Of a stretch of 64,000 nt of DNA, positions 1-11,524 are shown piece after piece. The translations under genes and the position numbers were made by a program. The notes beneath the pieces were generated by a model. That model did no database searches. It saw nothing but the letters and a program-made list of their open reading frames with translations, and had not been told where the DNA came from. The number at the start of each line of letters is the position of its first letter. Position 1 is the stretch's first letter. This DNA is from Prorocentrum cordatum (lineage: Eukaryota > Sar > Dinophyceae > Prorocentrales > Prorocentraceae): the NCBI GenBank assembly GCA_963575745.1, contig CAUYUJ010017655.1, positions 52,171-116,170 on the forward strand, given 5' to 3'.

Positions 1-231
1 GGCCTCCGAGGGGCGAGAAGCCGCTCTCCAGGCGGAAACGATGTCCTCAGCTGTCGACCTCCCAGCTTCCACGAGAGCCACCTGTGGACGCCCCGGGCTC
101 ACCAGAGCAGCACCCAGAGGCCCCCAGCGGCGCCCAGATGGCCCCAGGAGGCCCGCGAGGCTCCCCCGGGGAGCCCAAGAAGCCTCAAGTTGGCCTCAAG
201 AGCGCCCCAAGTTGGCCCCATGAGCGACCCA

Positions 232-420
232 GGGGAGGAGGAGGAGGAGGAGGAGAAGGAGGAGGAGGAGGAGGAGGAGGAGGAGGAGGAGGTCGAAGAA
301 TAAGAGGAGGAGGAGGAGGAGAGGAGGAGGGAGGAGGAGGAGGAGGAGGTGGGAGCAGGAGGAGGAGCAGGAGGAGGAGGAGGAGGAGGAGGAGGAGGAG
401 GAGGAGGAGGATGAGGAGGA
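232..420. repeat. GGA trinucleotide microsatellite
   Basis: Nearly uninterrupted GGA units with a few GCA and GAA variants. The period of three opens frames on both strands (poly-Gly, poly-Arg, poly-Ser), which are artefacts. The flanks at 1-231 show no recognisable gene. Confidence 0.95.
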
Positions 421-1104
421 CGAAATCGATGCCGGCTACACGCGCCTCGCTCGCCCATTGCTCCTCGATCTTCGCACACCCTCTCTCCTCGCTGCTTGCT
501 CCTCTCCGCAAGTACTCCATATACGAGTGCTGCTCTTCTCTCTCTCTCTATTCTTCTCTCTCTCTCTCTTCCCAGAAGACGTCCGGTGGGCATTGCCCTC
601 TCCGTACAGTATCCAAGCGTTGGTGTTATGATGGTAGCCATCGTGAGTCCCAAACAGTGTATTTCTAGCAGTGTTTTTCGCTAGAGTCAACGCGTCTAGT
701 AAGGACGCGCGCCTTCATCCATGTTGCACTTGTGTCCTTGCCTCTGCAACCCATCCTTTGCCGTTTTCACTTGTCGCCAGCCGCCCTCTCGGGTATGGCC
801 AGGACCCCAGGTAAGGGGACCCAGTTAGTGGTGGGGCCCCAGAGCCTTCGAATTGGCCAGAATCACCAAACCAGGTTTGCCATAGCTGGTGTTTTTTTCG
901 GGTGACGGCAGTTCCGGTTAGTGGAGACGAGACGGGGGGGCGCCCCCAGTACAGGTCACTAAACCAGGTTCCATTAAACCCAGTTCTGCCAACGCCCGAC
1001 CTTCCCGGGCCTCGGGGCCGTGCGAGAATGGCTCGGGGCGAAAAGAGAAAAACCGGGGGGGAAGGGGTCCGGACCCTGTTTCGGGGTCGACGTTGCCACA
1101 GTTT
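421..1104. other. No gene recognised
   Basis: Mixed sequence with a short CT-rich run near 535-575. Open frames on both strands show no domain, repeat or convincing start. Nothing further can be supported. Confidence 0.5.
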
Positions 1105-1233
1105 GGGGGCCACATGCGAACCCTATCCCTAATTACCCCCCACGATTTCTGAGGTGGAGGGTGGGGTTCACTTTGCCCCACCCTCCCCCTCAGAAATCGT
1201 GGGGGGTAGGGGTAGGGTTCGCATGTGGCCCCC
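1105..1233. mobile_element. Palindromic MITE-like element, family P1, copy 1
   Basis: Imperfect inverted repeat of about 129 bp. The left arm starts gggggccacatgcgaaccct and the right arm ends with its reverse complement. Inner parts also pair (ccccccacgatttctgagg with cctcagaaatcgtgggggg) around a centre near 1168. The same arms recur at 36593-36735, so this is a dispersed family. It has no coding capacity and no clear target-site duplication. MITE status is inferred from structure and copy number. Confidence 0.75.
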
Positions 1234-1610
1234 TGACAACGAATAACGACGTCGGGGGTCTTTGGGACCCCGTTTCTCACCACCCACCAGACCACCCCAG
1301 CCCAACCCGAGATACACACCATCTGCCCTCCATTTCCAGCGTGTGGGGGAGGGGGGGCGGAGTCGGAGAGCACGGACGCAAAACACGTGCGAGGCCCGTG
1401 CCCCCCTCAACCCGAGGTTCGGGTCTCTTCGGGCTGGGTTGGGGTGGCCTGGTCGGTGGTCGGTTCCCCCCCCCCCCCGCCGAGCTCGAGCGCGAGAGGT
1501 CACCCACTGCAGCACGGGCGGCGGCGCGAGCCTGGAGCTCCTGGAGGGGAAGCTGCTGCCCGGCGTGGACGCCCGGGGCTCGGATCGCGGGGTGGGTGGG
1601 GGGGGTGGCT
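1234..1610. other. No gene recognised
   Basis: GC-rich sequence with short C runs near 1468-1480. No frame has a recognisable protein signature. Confidence 0.45.
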
Positions 1611-1718
1611 GCTCCTCCTTCCTCCTCCTCCTCCTCCTCCCCCTCCTCCTCCTCCTCCTCCTCCTCCTCCTCCTCCTCCTCCTCCTCCTCCTCCTCCTCC
1701 TCCTCCTCCTCTTCCTCC
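1611..1718. repeat. CTC trinucleotide microsatellite
   Basis: About 35 CTC units, nearly pure. Poly-Ser, poly-Leu and poly-Glu frames here are repeat artefacts. Confidence 0.95.
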
Positions 1719-1750
1719 ACAATTACTCAATATGAATATACTCTCCCTCT

Positions 1751-2128
1751 TCCCCTGATGGCGTGCGGGTGATAGCCGCGCGCCCTCCGCGTACCGTTTT
1801 TTTACACACAGGATGCTGGGGAAATCCCGGGAAATGACTCTCGCTGAGGCGCCGGCGTCATTTTTTCCCAAAATGCTGCTCTCGCGCCGGCGTCATTTTT
1901 TCCCAAAATGCTGCTCTCGTTGAGGCGCCGGCCTCATTTCTGCTCCCGAATCCTTCCCCTGATGGCGTCCGGGTGATAGCCGCGCACCCTCCGCGTACTG
2001 TTTTTTTACACACAGGATGCCCGGGAAATCCCGGGAAACGACTCTCGCTGAGGCGCCGGCGTCATTTTTTCCCAAAATGCTGCTCTCGTTGAGGCGCCGG
2101 CCTCATTTCTGCTCCCGAATCGTTCCGA
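1751..2128. repeat. Tandem duplication, ~204-bp unit
   Basis: The segment beginning tcccctgatggcgt at 1751 recurs at 1955 with few differences. Both copies carry a poly-T run followed by acacacaggatgc, and then gcgtcattttttcccaaaat. Inside the first unit a ~35-bp subunit (cgccggcgtcatttttt...) is itself doubled. No coding signature. Confidence 0.85.
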
Positions 2129-2240
2129 ATCGTGCTCCCGCTGCAGCGTGGGCCTCATTTTCGGATCGGTGTTTGGCCTCCGTCGTTCAGGATGGCGTTC
2201 TCGCCCCAGCGCGGGCCTTTTTCTCGCGCGCCCATCCGCC

Positions 2241-2375
2241 CGCCACCACCGCGCCGCACCGCCACCACCACCACCACCACCACCACCACCACACCACCAC
2301 CACCACCACCCACCACCACCACCACCACCACCACCACGACAACACGCACACACGCACGCACGCACGCACGTGCAC
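2241..2375. repeat. CAC microsatellite with a CACG tail
   Basis: A CAC trinucleotide run is followed at about 2341 by CGCACG units. Poly-His, poly-Thr and poly-Pro frames across it are artefacts. Confidence 0.9.
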
Positions 2376-2512
2376 CACCACCCACTACGCACGCGCGCGC
2401 GGAGCCACAGGTCCGCTACGACACGCGTCCGCGGATAGAGACAATCAGCGCCATGGTAAGGGATGGGAGGGAGGGGTAGGACGTCAGATATGACGCGAGC
2501 GCACCTAGCTTG

Positions 2513-2626
2513 TCCTCCTCCTCCCCCTCCTCCCTCCTCCTCCCTCCTCCTCCTCCTCCTCCCTCCTCCTCCTCCCTCCTCCTCCTCCTCCTCCTCCTTC
2601 CTCCTCCTCCTCCTCCTCCTCCTCCG
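2513..2626. repeat. CTC microsatellite
   Basis: Runs of CTC with CCT interruptions. Confidence 0.9.
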
Positions 2627-2818
2627 CCAGGGCGGGGCCCATCTCCTCGGTCGTTGTCGCCTCGTCTCGCCGGCGGTCGCCGAGGTTCTCCTTGCAGTCT
2701 TTCGCAGCGTTTTTTGGGTTGTCGTTTTTCGCCTGGAGGGGAGCCAGTCTGTCGTGAGGTATTTTGTTCGTCGTTCTGGGCTTCCTAGGGCCATCCGGGG
2801 AGGAGAGGAGGACGGGGA

Positions 2819-2821
2819 TGC

Positions 2822-2905
<84 letters not shown>

Positions 2906-2990
2906 CGATGATGAGGACGAGGAGGAGGAGGAGGAGGAGGAGGAGGAGGAGGGAAGAGGAGGAGGAGGAGGAGGAGGAGGAGGAGGTTGA
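2819..2990. repeat. Compound CTG / ATG / AGG microsatellite
   Basis: About 8 CTG units pass directly into about 20 GAT (ATG) units and then a long GAG run. A pure three-part array suggests independent expansion of neighbouring triplets. Confidence 0.95.
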
Positions 2991-4230
2991 GATGGAGGGT
3001 GCTCATGACCTCTGAGGCCTTGTCAGCCAGGCCGGGCAGCAGGAGCGCCTCTTGCTGCTGCGCTTTCTTCTGAGACATGCCTGGCGCCGCCAGAACAATT
3101 TTCAGATTGGCCTGAGACCTTGAGGCGGCCTCTTGCGCCAGACGCGCCTGGACAGCTCATCGTGCTTCATGGCTCAGCGCTCATCGCCTGGAGAGCCGAG
3201 GCGGAGGCCTGCCCTTTTCCAGGCCCGAGCCGAGCGGTCCCACCTCGCAGGCTCGCTCGAGGTGCCGCGGTTTTCGCCCGCCCACTCTGCGGCCGTCTTA
3301 GCCGCGCGGGCGCCCCACAGCCAGCGATCGCAAGGGCAGTCGCCGGGCGAGCTTTGGTCCCGAATTGCTCATCTGCCCAGGCTGCGCTGCCGCGCGCGTG
3401 TCCGCCGCCGTGCTCTTGGGGGCGCTCTCGGGGTTGAGGGGGGAGGTGCAGGTGGAGGGGCAGAGCCACGCTGATCGGGCGTTGCGCACTCGGGTGCGAA
3501 GAAAGGTGCACCTTTTGTGTGCACCTGAGGGCCCCTAAGAGGGCCCCCTGGGGCCCAGAAGGGGTACGACAGGTGTGCACGTGTCTTCGCGACAGGTGCA
3601 CGTTTCTTTGCCCCACACCCCAGCGTATCGCCCCCCGATGAAGCAACGCTCAAGCCAAAGGGGGACACGGTAGGTCTGGGAAAAACTCAGCACGAATCTT
3701 TCTGTTGAATTCTCATTCTTGAAGAATCATTCTTGTTGATTTAGGAACATTGACGGACCGCTCTCATTCGATGGTGGGCTACATTTCCTTGAAAACGAGG
3801 TTCACTTTTGAGCGCGGGCCTCAGCCCAAATGTGTGCTGTTGAAGGCCTGGCTACAAGAGCAAAGGCTTTCGCCTCCTGAATGAACTGGTCGTGAGATGA
3901 TTGTTGAATGTTCTTATTTTTGTTGATTCCCCCCCACTGGTGCCCGTTGAGTGGTTTCAATTGAAGTGCCGCCCCCTGGGCTCGCACCCCGGTTTTTGAA
4001 CGGGGAAGTACTAAGGCTCAAACTACGATGTTGGCTCCAAGGCGGGCTACAGCAACACTAATGATTTTAAGACCGCTCGCTTTCTTATGCTCGCATGCAA
4101 CTCAACATGTATATCCCAAACCCTCGATAACCGCATCAAGCAATTAAGACCCCCCCCTCTCCGGCGACAGTATAACGCACCCGCGCCCCAGAAGCGTTAC
4201 CCTGGCACCTCGCACCTTTATGTGAATGCA
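2991..4230. other. No gene recognised; holds one palindrome
   Basis: Mixed sequence with many short, overlapping open frames on both strands, none with a convincing protein signature. An imperfect palindrome at 3496-3611 is listed separately. Confidence 0.45.
3496..3611. repeat. Imperfect palindrome, single copy
   Basis: The arms gcgaagaaaggtgcac and gtgcacgtttctttgc pair at 14 of 16 positions. GC-rich pairs of the gggcccc type lie near the centre, and a second gtgtgcac pair lies inside. No other copy was noticed in the window. Confidence 0.55.
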
Positions 4231-5420
4231 GACGAGTTTGCTCTCCGAAAGAAGCAAACCTTATTCTTACTATTATGTTTATTGTCCTTATTCATATTCG
4301 TAATCTTAGTGTAATTATTATGATTCTTATGTTTATTCCCTATCTTTATTTTCCTTCCAGCTAAACAGAAGGAATCCTCCTCCTGCTCCTCCTCCTCAAG
4401 ACTCTCTTACGGCACGGCACCAACACGAACAACGACAACAATACCAACAATAATACATATATCTAGAATAACAAGGCCAATAACAGCAACACCAACAACA
4501 ACATCAGCATCAAACACACTAACAACACCGCCAACACCAACAATAACAACATTAAGTCCCACGCAAGGGACAGCCCAGCTTTGAGAAGGAACCGTCCGTG
4601 CCTACGATGGGTGGCGAATAATTTTGGCGGTGCGGGTGCTAAGATAACGCGCCGTGCGTGTCGGGGGCGGTATCCTCGGACGCACTACCCCACACGACGG
4701 CCGGGAAACAACAATTTTCCAATAGGGGTGGTAATAAGAATCGTATAGGACAAGGATGATGAAGAAAATGAGAAAAAGGAGGGAGGGAGGAAAGGAGCAG
4801 GGGAGCCTGTCTGTTGTCGGATTTTTATTGTTATTCATATCCTTACTCTCATTCGTATCCTTACTATTATGATTCGTCTTATTATGATGTGCAGTCTTAT
4901 TGTACCTCTTGTCTTTTTGGACAAGCTGTCGTAACTAGTTTGTGCGTGTGTGGTGCAAAGAAAACGTGCCGTGCGTGGAGGGGGCGAGATCCTCGGATGC
5001 ACTACCCCTCACGACGGCCGGGAAACATCACTTTGTCAAAAGGGGTGGTAATACACATCGTAAAAGACAGGGATGGTGAAGAGAATGAGAACAAGCTCTT
5101 ATTCTTAGTCTTAATACTCTTTGTTATTATTATCACTCTTATTCTGACTAGTATTGCCAGTATTATCATCATTCTTGATCGTATTAGTCCGATCAGTCTT
5201 ACTCTTCTTATTATTATTCTTATTATGATTATGATCAGTATTAGTATTATTACTCTTATTCTTATTATTACTATTCTTGTTTTTGTATGATTGTGAATGC
5301 TCTTACCCTTATATTTGTTATGTTCTTATTACTGTTCTCATTACGCTTCTTATCATCATTATTATTATTAACATTTATTGTTCTTATTACTCGTGTGCCA
5401 TTCTTATTCTTATTACAATT
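4231..5420. repeat. AT-rich island of degenerate TTATTC repeats with an embedded direct duplication
   Basis: Low-complexity TTATTC, TTATTA and AACAAC/AACACC runs break an otherwise GC-rich region. Within it a ~140-bp segment at 4630-4771 recurs at 4949-5091. Shared blocks include cacgacggccgggaaaca and ggggtggtaata. No gene is recognised. Confidence 0.75.
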
Positions 5421-6058
5421 GCAATTGGGATACCACCCGAGCCGGGGCGCGGGAATTATTTATGTTCGTTCCATTTGCGCGGTGCTAATCATATCGTTCG
5501 GCGAAAACCGCCCCCCCCCAGAATTATTTAATTACGGTGCGGTGCTAATGAGAACCCCAGGGGGGTCCTTAATGGCTTGATGGGGTTATCCGCCCTCTTT
5601 GTCTTTGATCGTACCCCCTTTGGGGGTACATCTTCCTTCCCTGCCACGTGTAGTTGGCACAGACCCCAAAACATGGTAAAGGGAGGGAGGGTGGAAGGGA
5701 CAAAGGGGGAGGGAAAAGGATGGAGCACGAGAGAGACTCGCAGGACGGTGGTTAGGAGCAGGAGAGCGAACAGCACGACCAGACGGCCTGGTCGGGCAGG
5801 CAGAACCCAACAGGCGGGTCTAGCGTGCGGGCCCAGACGGCTGGGTCGAGCTGACGGGTCGCTGAAGGGTCAGTCCTGCATGAATCGCGAGGAAGTCTCG
5901 AGCGGGAGCGCGATTCTCAAGTAAACCATGAGAAAGTCCAGGGCGAGAGCGTGATTCCTGAGTGTCGAGCGGCGTCTCAATCATGTGCGAGGAAGGCCCA
6001 CGCGAGAGCGCGCTTCCTGAATCTTTTGTGAAGACGTCACGCGCGACAGCGCGATTTT
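5421..6058. other. No gene recognised
   Basis: Mixed sequence. Near 5870-6050 a loose repeat of gagagcgcgattc-type phrases occurs (about five degenerate copies, roughly 45 bp apart). No domain was recognised in any frame. Confidence 0.4.
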
Positions 6059-6847
6059 GAATTTATTTAATCGCTTCGCTCATTCCGCCGGCCCATATTT
6101 TCGCACCGTTGTGGGCTAGCCGAGTTTTGGGGGCCGTTTTGGGGCCTCTTGGGGCCTCTTTTGGGCCTCTTGGGCGCCTCTTGGGGCGTCTTGGGGGCCT
6201 CTTGGGGGCCTCTTGGGGCCTTTTTGGGGCCTCCTGGGCGCCTTCTGGGGCGGAGGGCTCGATTTTTCAGTTCTCGGTTCCCCTCTTGAGCCCCTCTTGG
6301 GCCCGTCTTGGGGCCTCTTGGTCCGTCTTGGGCGGCACTTGGGCCGTCTTGGGGGCCCTCCTGGGCCGTTCCGGGGCCGTCTTGGGAGCCTCGTGGGCCG
6401 TCTTGGAGCGGTCTTGGGGGCCTCTTGGGCCGTCTTGGAGCGTCCGGAAGCCGAAAAAGCCAGAACACAAAAAACATCGAAAAAACCAATGAAAATCAAC
6501 GATTTTGGCCTCTTGGGGCTCTCTTCGGAGGCCTCTTGGAAGGCTCTTGGGGCGTCTTGGAGGCCTCTTGGGCTGTCTTGGGGGCCTTTTGGGCCGTCTT
6601 GGGGTCATCTTCGGCGTCTTCGAGCGCTCTTTGGGCGTCTCGGGGGCCTCTTGGGCAGTCTTGGGGGCCTCTTGGGGCACTCTGAGCGCGCTCTGGGGAG
6701 CCTGAGAGGCCGCACCCAGAAGGAAAACCATCTCTGAGTAGACTTGGTCGGGCGGTGGTCGGGCGGCGGTCGGGCGGCGGTCGGGCGGCGGTCGGGCGTT
6801 GGTCGGGGTACTTTTCGCCGGGGGACCCCCAGGGGCCGCCCCGCAAG
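6059..6847 (+). mobile_element. CTTGGGGCC repeat element, copy 1
   Basis: Starts with an AT-richer lead (tcgcttcgctcattccgc), then gtgggctagccgagttttgg, then a long degenerate CTTGGGGCCT array. The array is split by a conserved core at about 6435-6510 (ggaagccgaaaaagccagaa, then acaaaaaacatcg). It ends with cctgagaggccgcacccag and an 11-bp GGTCGGGCGGC tandem at 6745-6800. The whole unit recurs at 7190-7966 and its centre at 39655-40250. The non-random core shows a defined element rather than simple sequence. No transposase is visible, so its mobility is inferred. Confidence 0.7.
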
Positions 6848-7189
6848 TTTATTTGCACGGAGGGGGTCGGGCAAGGCCCCGAAGGAGATCTGGAATCGCT
6901 CAGGCCGAAACCCACTTGCACGCTGTACCGGCCTTGCACTGCCTCGTGAGGCGGCGGAGCCAAAATCCCATGCAAGCGAACCTGCCTGAATCCAGTGACG
7001 CGCTCTCCCGAACATCGGCTCAGAATCGAGCCCCGGGCTTCCAACGTGGTCCGTCCGGCTCGGCTCTTTCGCCCCGGATCGATGTCTGAGGGCCCCAGGG
7101 CCCGACATTCGGGTGAACGTAAAGGGGGGTGGCCCAGACGGGGTGTGAACTCGGACGGCCTCGGAGGCGGCGCAGAGGAGGTCTGAAAT
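6848..7189. other. Spacer between two repeat copies; no gene recognised
   Basis: Mixed sequence of about 340 bp separating the two copies. No domain or conserved reading frame was recognised. Confidence 0.45.
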
Positions 7190-7966
7190 GAAATGTGATT
7201 CAATCGTTTCGCTCACTCCGCTTGTCCATATTGCATGATCGCGCCGTGGTGGGCTAGCCGAGTTTTGGGGCCTGTTGAGGGCCGTTTTGGGGCCTCTTGG
7301 GGCCTCTTTTGGGCCTCTTGGGCGCCTCTTGGGGCGTCTTGGGGGCCTCTTGGGGGCCTCTTGGGGCCTCTTTGGGACCTCCTGGGCGGCTTCTGGGGCG
7401 GAGGGCTCGATTTTTCAGTTCTCTGTATCCCTCTTGAGCCCCTCTTGGGCCCGTCTTGGGGCCTCTTGGTCCGTCTTGGGCGGCACTTGGGCCGTCTTGG
7501 GGGCCCTCTTGGGCCGTTTCGGGGCCGTCTTGGGAGCTTCGTGGGCCGTCTTAGAGCGATCTTGGGCGCCTCTTGGGTCGTCTTGGAGCGTCCGGAAGCC
7601 GAAAAAGCCAGAACGCAAAAAACATCGGAAACACCAATGAAAATCGACGATTTTGGCCTCTTGGGGCCCTCTTCGGAGGCCTCTTGGAAGGCTCTTGGGG
7701 CGTCTTGAAGGCCTCTTCGGCTGTCTTGGGGGTCTCTTGGGCCGTCTTGGGGTCATCTTCGGCGCCTTGGAGCGCTCTTTGAACGTCTCGGGGGCCTCTT
7801 GAGCAATCTTGGGGGCCTCTTGGGGCACTCTTGGCGCGCTCAGGGCGGCCTGAGAGGCCGCACCCAGAAGGAAAACCATCTCTGAGTTGAACCGGGCGGG
7901 ACCTTGCCAGGCGGCGGGCGGGGTACTTTTCGCCGGGGGACCCCCAGGGGCCGCCCCGCGCGCGCG
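7190..7966 (+). mobile_element. CTTGGGGCC repeat element, copy 2
   Basis: Parallels copy 1 from the AT-richer lead through the core at 7585-7655 to the terminal phrase gtacttttcgccgggggacc. Differences are scattered substitutions and a shorter GGTCGGGCGGC tail. Same strand as copy 1, about 1.13 kb apart. Confidence 0.7.
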
Positions 7967-8267
7967 AACTAGTTTGAATTTATTGTGGGGAAATATTCGG
8001 CGGGAGTCGTTGTTGTTGTTGTTGAACATTATTAATTCTAAAGAATAATTATTGTTGGGGCCCCTGGTGCACGGCCCCCCTGCGCCGCCTAGGCCGCAGC
8101 TACATTTTCATCATTTTCGTGAGGAAGCCTCAGGTAATTCGATGTGATCAAGATCCGGTTGTTTTGTTCCCCCCCGCTTTCCCTTGCAAAAAACACTATA
8201 AAATGACATTTCTTGTTCTAATATAATCAAATTTCAAGAATCCCTTGCAAAAAATAAGGTAAAGTGG
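7967..8267. other. AT-richer spacer; no gene
   Basis: Contains a short TTG run near 8007-8024 and low-complexity T and A stretches. Nothing else recognised. Confidence 0.45.
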
Positions 8268-8960
8268 ACATTCGCGCGCGCAAGACGAAATCCTTCCAAA
8301 AGCTTAGTGTTCGGAGCGATTTTAACATAAAAACATCAAAAAACCAATGGTTTTTCAACAAAAAAATGTCAAAATCTCATCCCGCGCGCTCTTGCGGATT
8401 CGTAGGAAACCAACACTTTTTAAACATTTCTGTCAAACGGGCTTTTGCGAGCAACTTTTTCGAACTTCTGCGACAACGGTTGCGCACCTGCCAGGGCCAT
8501 CATCCCTGTCAAATAATACCATGCGGGACACATTCGTTTTTTCTTCGCGCGCGCACGCCGAAATCTCCAAAAACCATCAGGACAACCACAACCATCAGGA
8601 CAACCATCGGGACAACCATCGAGACAACCATCGGGACAACCATATCCTCTCTCTCTTGTGTATTCCCACATCCCTCAGGAATTTGCCCTCAAGATGTGAT
8701 CAACTATCTTGTGAGTACGTATCATGTGTATCATGTGTATCATGTACCATATGCATCATATGCAACAGATGTTCTGTGGAAGGCTTCACAACTTCTGTGG
8801 GTTAACAAGGCTTAACAACTTCTGTGGGTGTACGAACGTAGGCTTAACAACTTCTGTGGGTGTGTACTCCACGCCAGTGTAGTAGCCACGGTCGTCCGCA
8901 GGCCACGAAGTGAAGTGTCCGAACGTCATAGGGCGGGAAGCTGGGTGTGGGTGGTGGCGA
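8268..8960 (+). mobile_element. Dispersed element R1, divergent copy with internal minisatellites
   Basis: The left part shares phrases with 12690-13110 and 25190-26160 (gcgcgctcttgcg, tgtcaaacgggc, tgtcaaataataccatg, cgccgaaatct). It then holds a 12-bp ACCATCGGGACA array (8572-8645), a TATCATGTG run (8705-8770) and three copies of ggcttaacaacttctgtggg (8780-8865). The right part is only weakly similar to other copies. No coding capacity was recognised. Confidence 0.5.
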
Positions 8961-9614
8961 AGAGTCGTGTGGATATTTGGTAGAGCTTGCACTGCCCCCC
9001 CACAAAGTGGGGGTATTGGCTGGCGTCGCATGAAAACCCTGGCACTGGTGAGAACACTGAGCGTTCGGGTAAAGTGATTGTTGTTGTTGTTGTTGTTGTT
9101 GTTGTACTTCGGGGGCCAGGGGCCCAATCGTGAGAATTCAGCGACTCCCGCCTGATACTCACAATTCATTCGAAACCGCGCTCTCGCTTTAGACTTCGTC
9201 ATGATCACATAGTTCACCCGAGAATCACCTTCGCAATTTAGAAAGGCGCTGTGCTCTCGACGTCCAGGAATCGCGCTCTCGCACGAGATCTCCTCGCAAG
9301 TTACCCAGGCCTCGCCCGAGGCTCTGCCACAGTTTTCGGAGCGTGCTACCGTGCCCCGCCCGCCTCACCCGCACGTCAGGGCCCGCCCGCCCGATCCGCC
9401 CTCGTGGGCTCCGCCCGGTCGCCTGCTGGGAAGCCCCCCGCCCGCGTCCATGGTCCGCCCGACCCGCCGGGTGCTCAGGAGAGAAAGACAGTACACACGG
9501 ACACAAGTGATCGTCGACTCCCAGGAAAACGTGGGAAAACATGGGAAGTGGGTGGGGGGGGGGACGACGAAGACCAGAGGACGTGGGGAAACGAGGGGAA
9601 TCCTGGGACTCGTT

Positions 9615-9616
<2 letters not shown>
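8961..9616. other. No gene recognised; includes TTG microsatellite
   Basis: A pure TTG run lies at 9078-9105. The rest is mixed, GC-rich, and without a recognisable protein in any frame. Confidence 0.45.
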
Positions 9617-9648
<32 letters not shown>

Positions 9649-9659
9649 TGTTTGTGTGT
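9617..9659. repeat. GT dinucleotide microsatellite
   Basis: Nearly uninterrupted TG units, with a short TCTGTT interruption near the end. Confidence 0.95.
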
Positions 9660-10280
9660 CCCTGGGCCCCTTCAGCTACTTCGGGGTGTGCCCGCGCCCT
9701 CTGCCGTGCTCTTGGAGCTCCGCCCGCCCGACCTGCCCGTCAGGGTCCGGCCCTTCGCATGCTTGGAGGCCCGCCCGCCCGCCCGCTCGGCACGCCCATC
9801 CGGGTCCGCCCGCCCGGCCCGCTCGCCTACAGTCGACAAGCTGCACGCTTAGGGCGCACGGATGTCCTCAGGGTACCCTTGCGTCCTTGCCTCTGGGGCC
9901 CGTCCTCCCTCGCGATTTTCACTGGCCAGCCCTTCAGGGTGTTGGCGGTCCGCCACCCAAGAATTGCCAACTTCGGCGTCCAAGGCCCTTGCGTCCTTAC
10001 CGCCCGTCCCTACTATCGATGTCGACTGTACATCTTGCTCTTCCCTCCACCACCTCCTCCTCCTTCGCCCTCGATCCGCCTCCGTTCCTCTTGCCATCCT
10101 CCCTTCTCGTTTCGTCATCCTTCCCTAGCTGTCTCCCTTCTTCTTTTCCCGCCTCCTGCTGCTCCTCTAATTTTTCGAGGGCCGCGCCAACGACACGCGG
10201 CACGCAAGGCAAAGACACGCCCCCCACAGAGGGTACGAACGAAGACGACGATGGCAGGCAGCGAAGAGCGAACAGTCTTG
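9660..10280. other. No gene recognised
   Basis: Proline/arginine-rich frames overlap in several phases, typical of GC-rich non-coding DNA. Short CGCCCGCCC-like runs occur around 9720-9810. Confidence 0.4.
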
Positions 10281-10325
10281 ACCTCCTCCTCCTCCTCCTC
10301 CTCCTCCTCCTCCTCCTCCTCCTCT
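10281..10325. repeat. CTC microsatellite
   Basis: Pure CTC run of 15 units. Confidence 0.95.
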
Positions 10326-10713
10326 GATTGTGATGTTGTTGAGGTTGCTGTCCCGCCCCCCCGCCTGCACGGGCTCTCACCGGGCCCTGGGGCCGTCGAA
10401 CAGTGGCTCTGGCTGAAGATCTGGTCCAGGAGAAGTGGTCTAGGCTTACGTCGGGCCTGTCCCTCCACAGGAGGAATGTTGAAAACTAGTCCGAGAAATA
10501 GTTTGAGGACGATTCTTTTTTTAGTATCGCAATTTTGAGTATTTTGGTGAATTCTTGTATTGTTCCCCCAAAGTCTGCCTGTAGGGGGACATGCCCGACC
10601 TGAGTCTAGGCTGCTACGGGCCGAGACGGTGCTGTGTCGTGTCGGCGTGGCGGCGAAAAGTCAGCGCGGGCGCTCGAGGCGGCGCGTCGCTGGTGGCCCG
10701 GAATCGGCCGATA

Positions 10714-10941
10714 TCGAACGATCTGTTCTGTCCTCCTCCTCCTCCTCATTCTTCTCCTTCGCCTCCTCCTCAACCTCGAACGATTTGCTCTGTCCTCCTC
10801 CTCCTCCTCCTTCGCCTCCTCCTCCTCCTCCTCGAACGATTTGCTCTGGCCTCCTCCTCCGCCTCCGCCTCCTCCTCCTTCGCCTCCGCCTCCTCCTCCT
10901 CGTTCGAAGGATTTGCTCTGTCCTCCTCCTCCTCCTCATCC
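10714..10941. repeat. Tandem repeat of gaacgatttgctctg units spaced by CTC runs
   Basis: Four units carry gaacgatctgttctg or gaacgatttgctctg (the last as gaaggatttgctctg), at about 10716, 10778, 10834 and 10904. Each is followed by a variable CTC/CGC run. Unit spacing is 56-70 bp because the microsatellite part varies. Confidence 0.85.
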
Positions 10942-11440
10942 CGAGTTTCTTCATGCCTGTCTGTACGCAGCTCCCTCTGTGCTAGTGTCTATTCTCCACA
11001 TGTTGTACGAGGCATCTTCCACTGCGACTGCGCCCAGTTGCCTGGACTGCGTGCCCCTTGCGCCTACCCTCTCAGAGAACCGCCCCATAGGGGCAGGAAT
11101 GTTGGTCGCATCGCATCGCATCGCATTGCTCTGTCGGTAAGCCACGATCGTTCAAGATTGAACGGTCCTTGCGGTGTCAGAAACCAATGCCGTTGTCGCC
11201 AGAGCACGAACCTGCCGTAGGTTTCTCGAAGCGTTCCCTAGTACCTTTTCCGCCTGGAGGGCAGACGGAAGCGGAGTTGCTTTGTGCAAGCACGCGCGTT
11301 GGGGCTCGATGCGATGGGGGCCTTGGCCATTCTTTGGGAGCGAAGAAGACGCGAGCCCCCCCTCCGCCCCCCCTCCCCCGCGCACGCACACCAATCTTCG
11401 GATGCAACTCCTGGGAGGTCAAATTCTGTTTTTGCCCTGG
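10942..11440. other. No gene recognised
   Basis: Mixed sequence; a small gcatc tandem at about 11108-11126. No recognisable domain. Confidence 0.4.
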
Positions 11441-11524
11441 TCCGAAATCCGGCTGAATCCGGCTTAATCCCGCTTAATCCGGCTTCATCCAGCTGAATCC
11501 CACTTAATCCGGCTTAATCCGAGG
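11441..11524. repeat. 10-bp tandem repeat (CGGCTTAATC)
   Basis: About eight degenerate decamers of the form ccggcttaat / ccagctgaat in a row. Confidence 0.85.
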
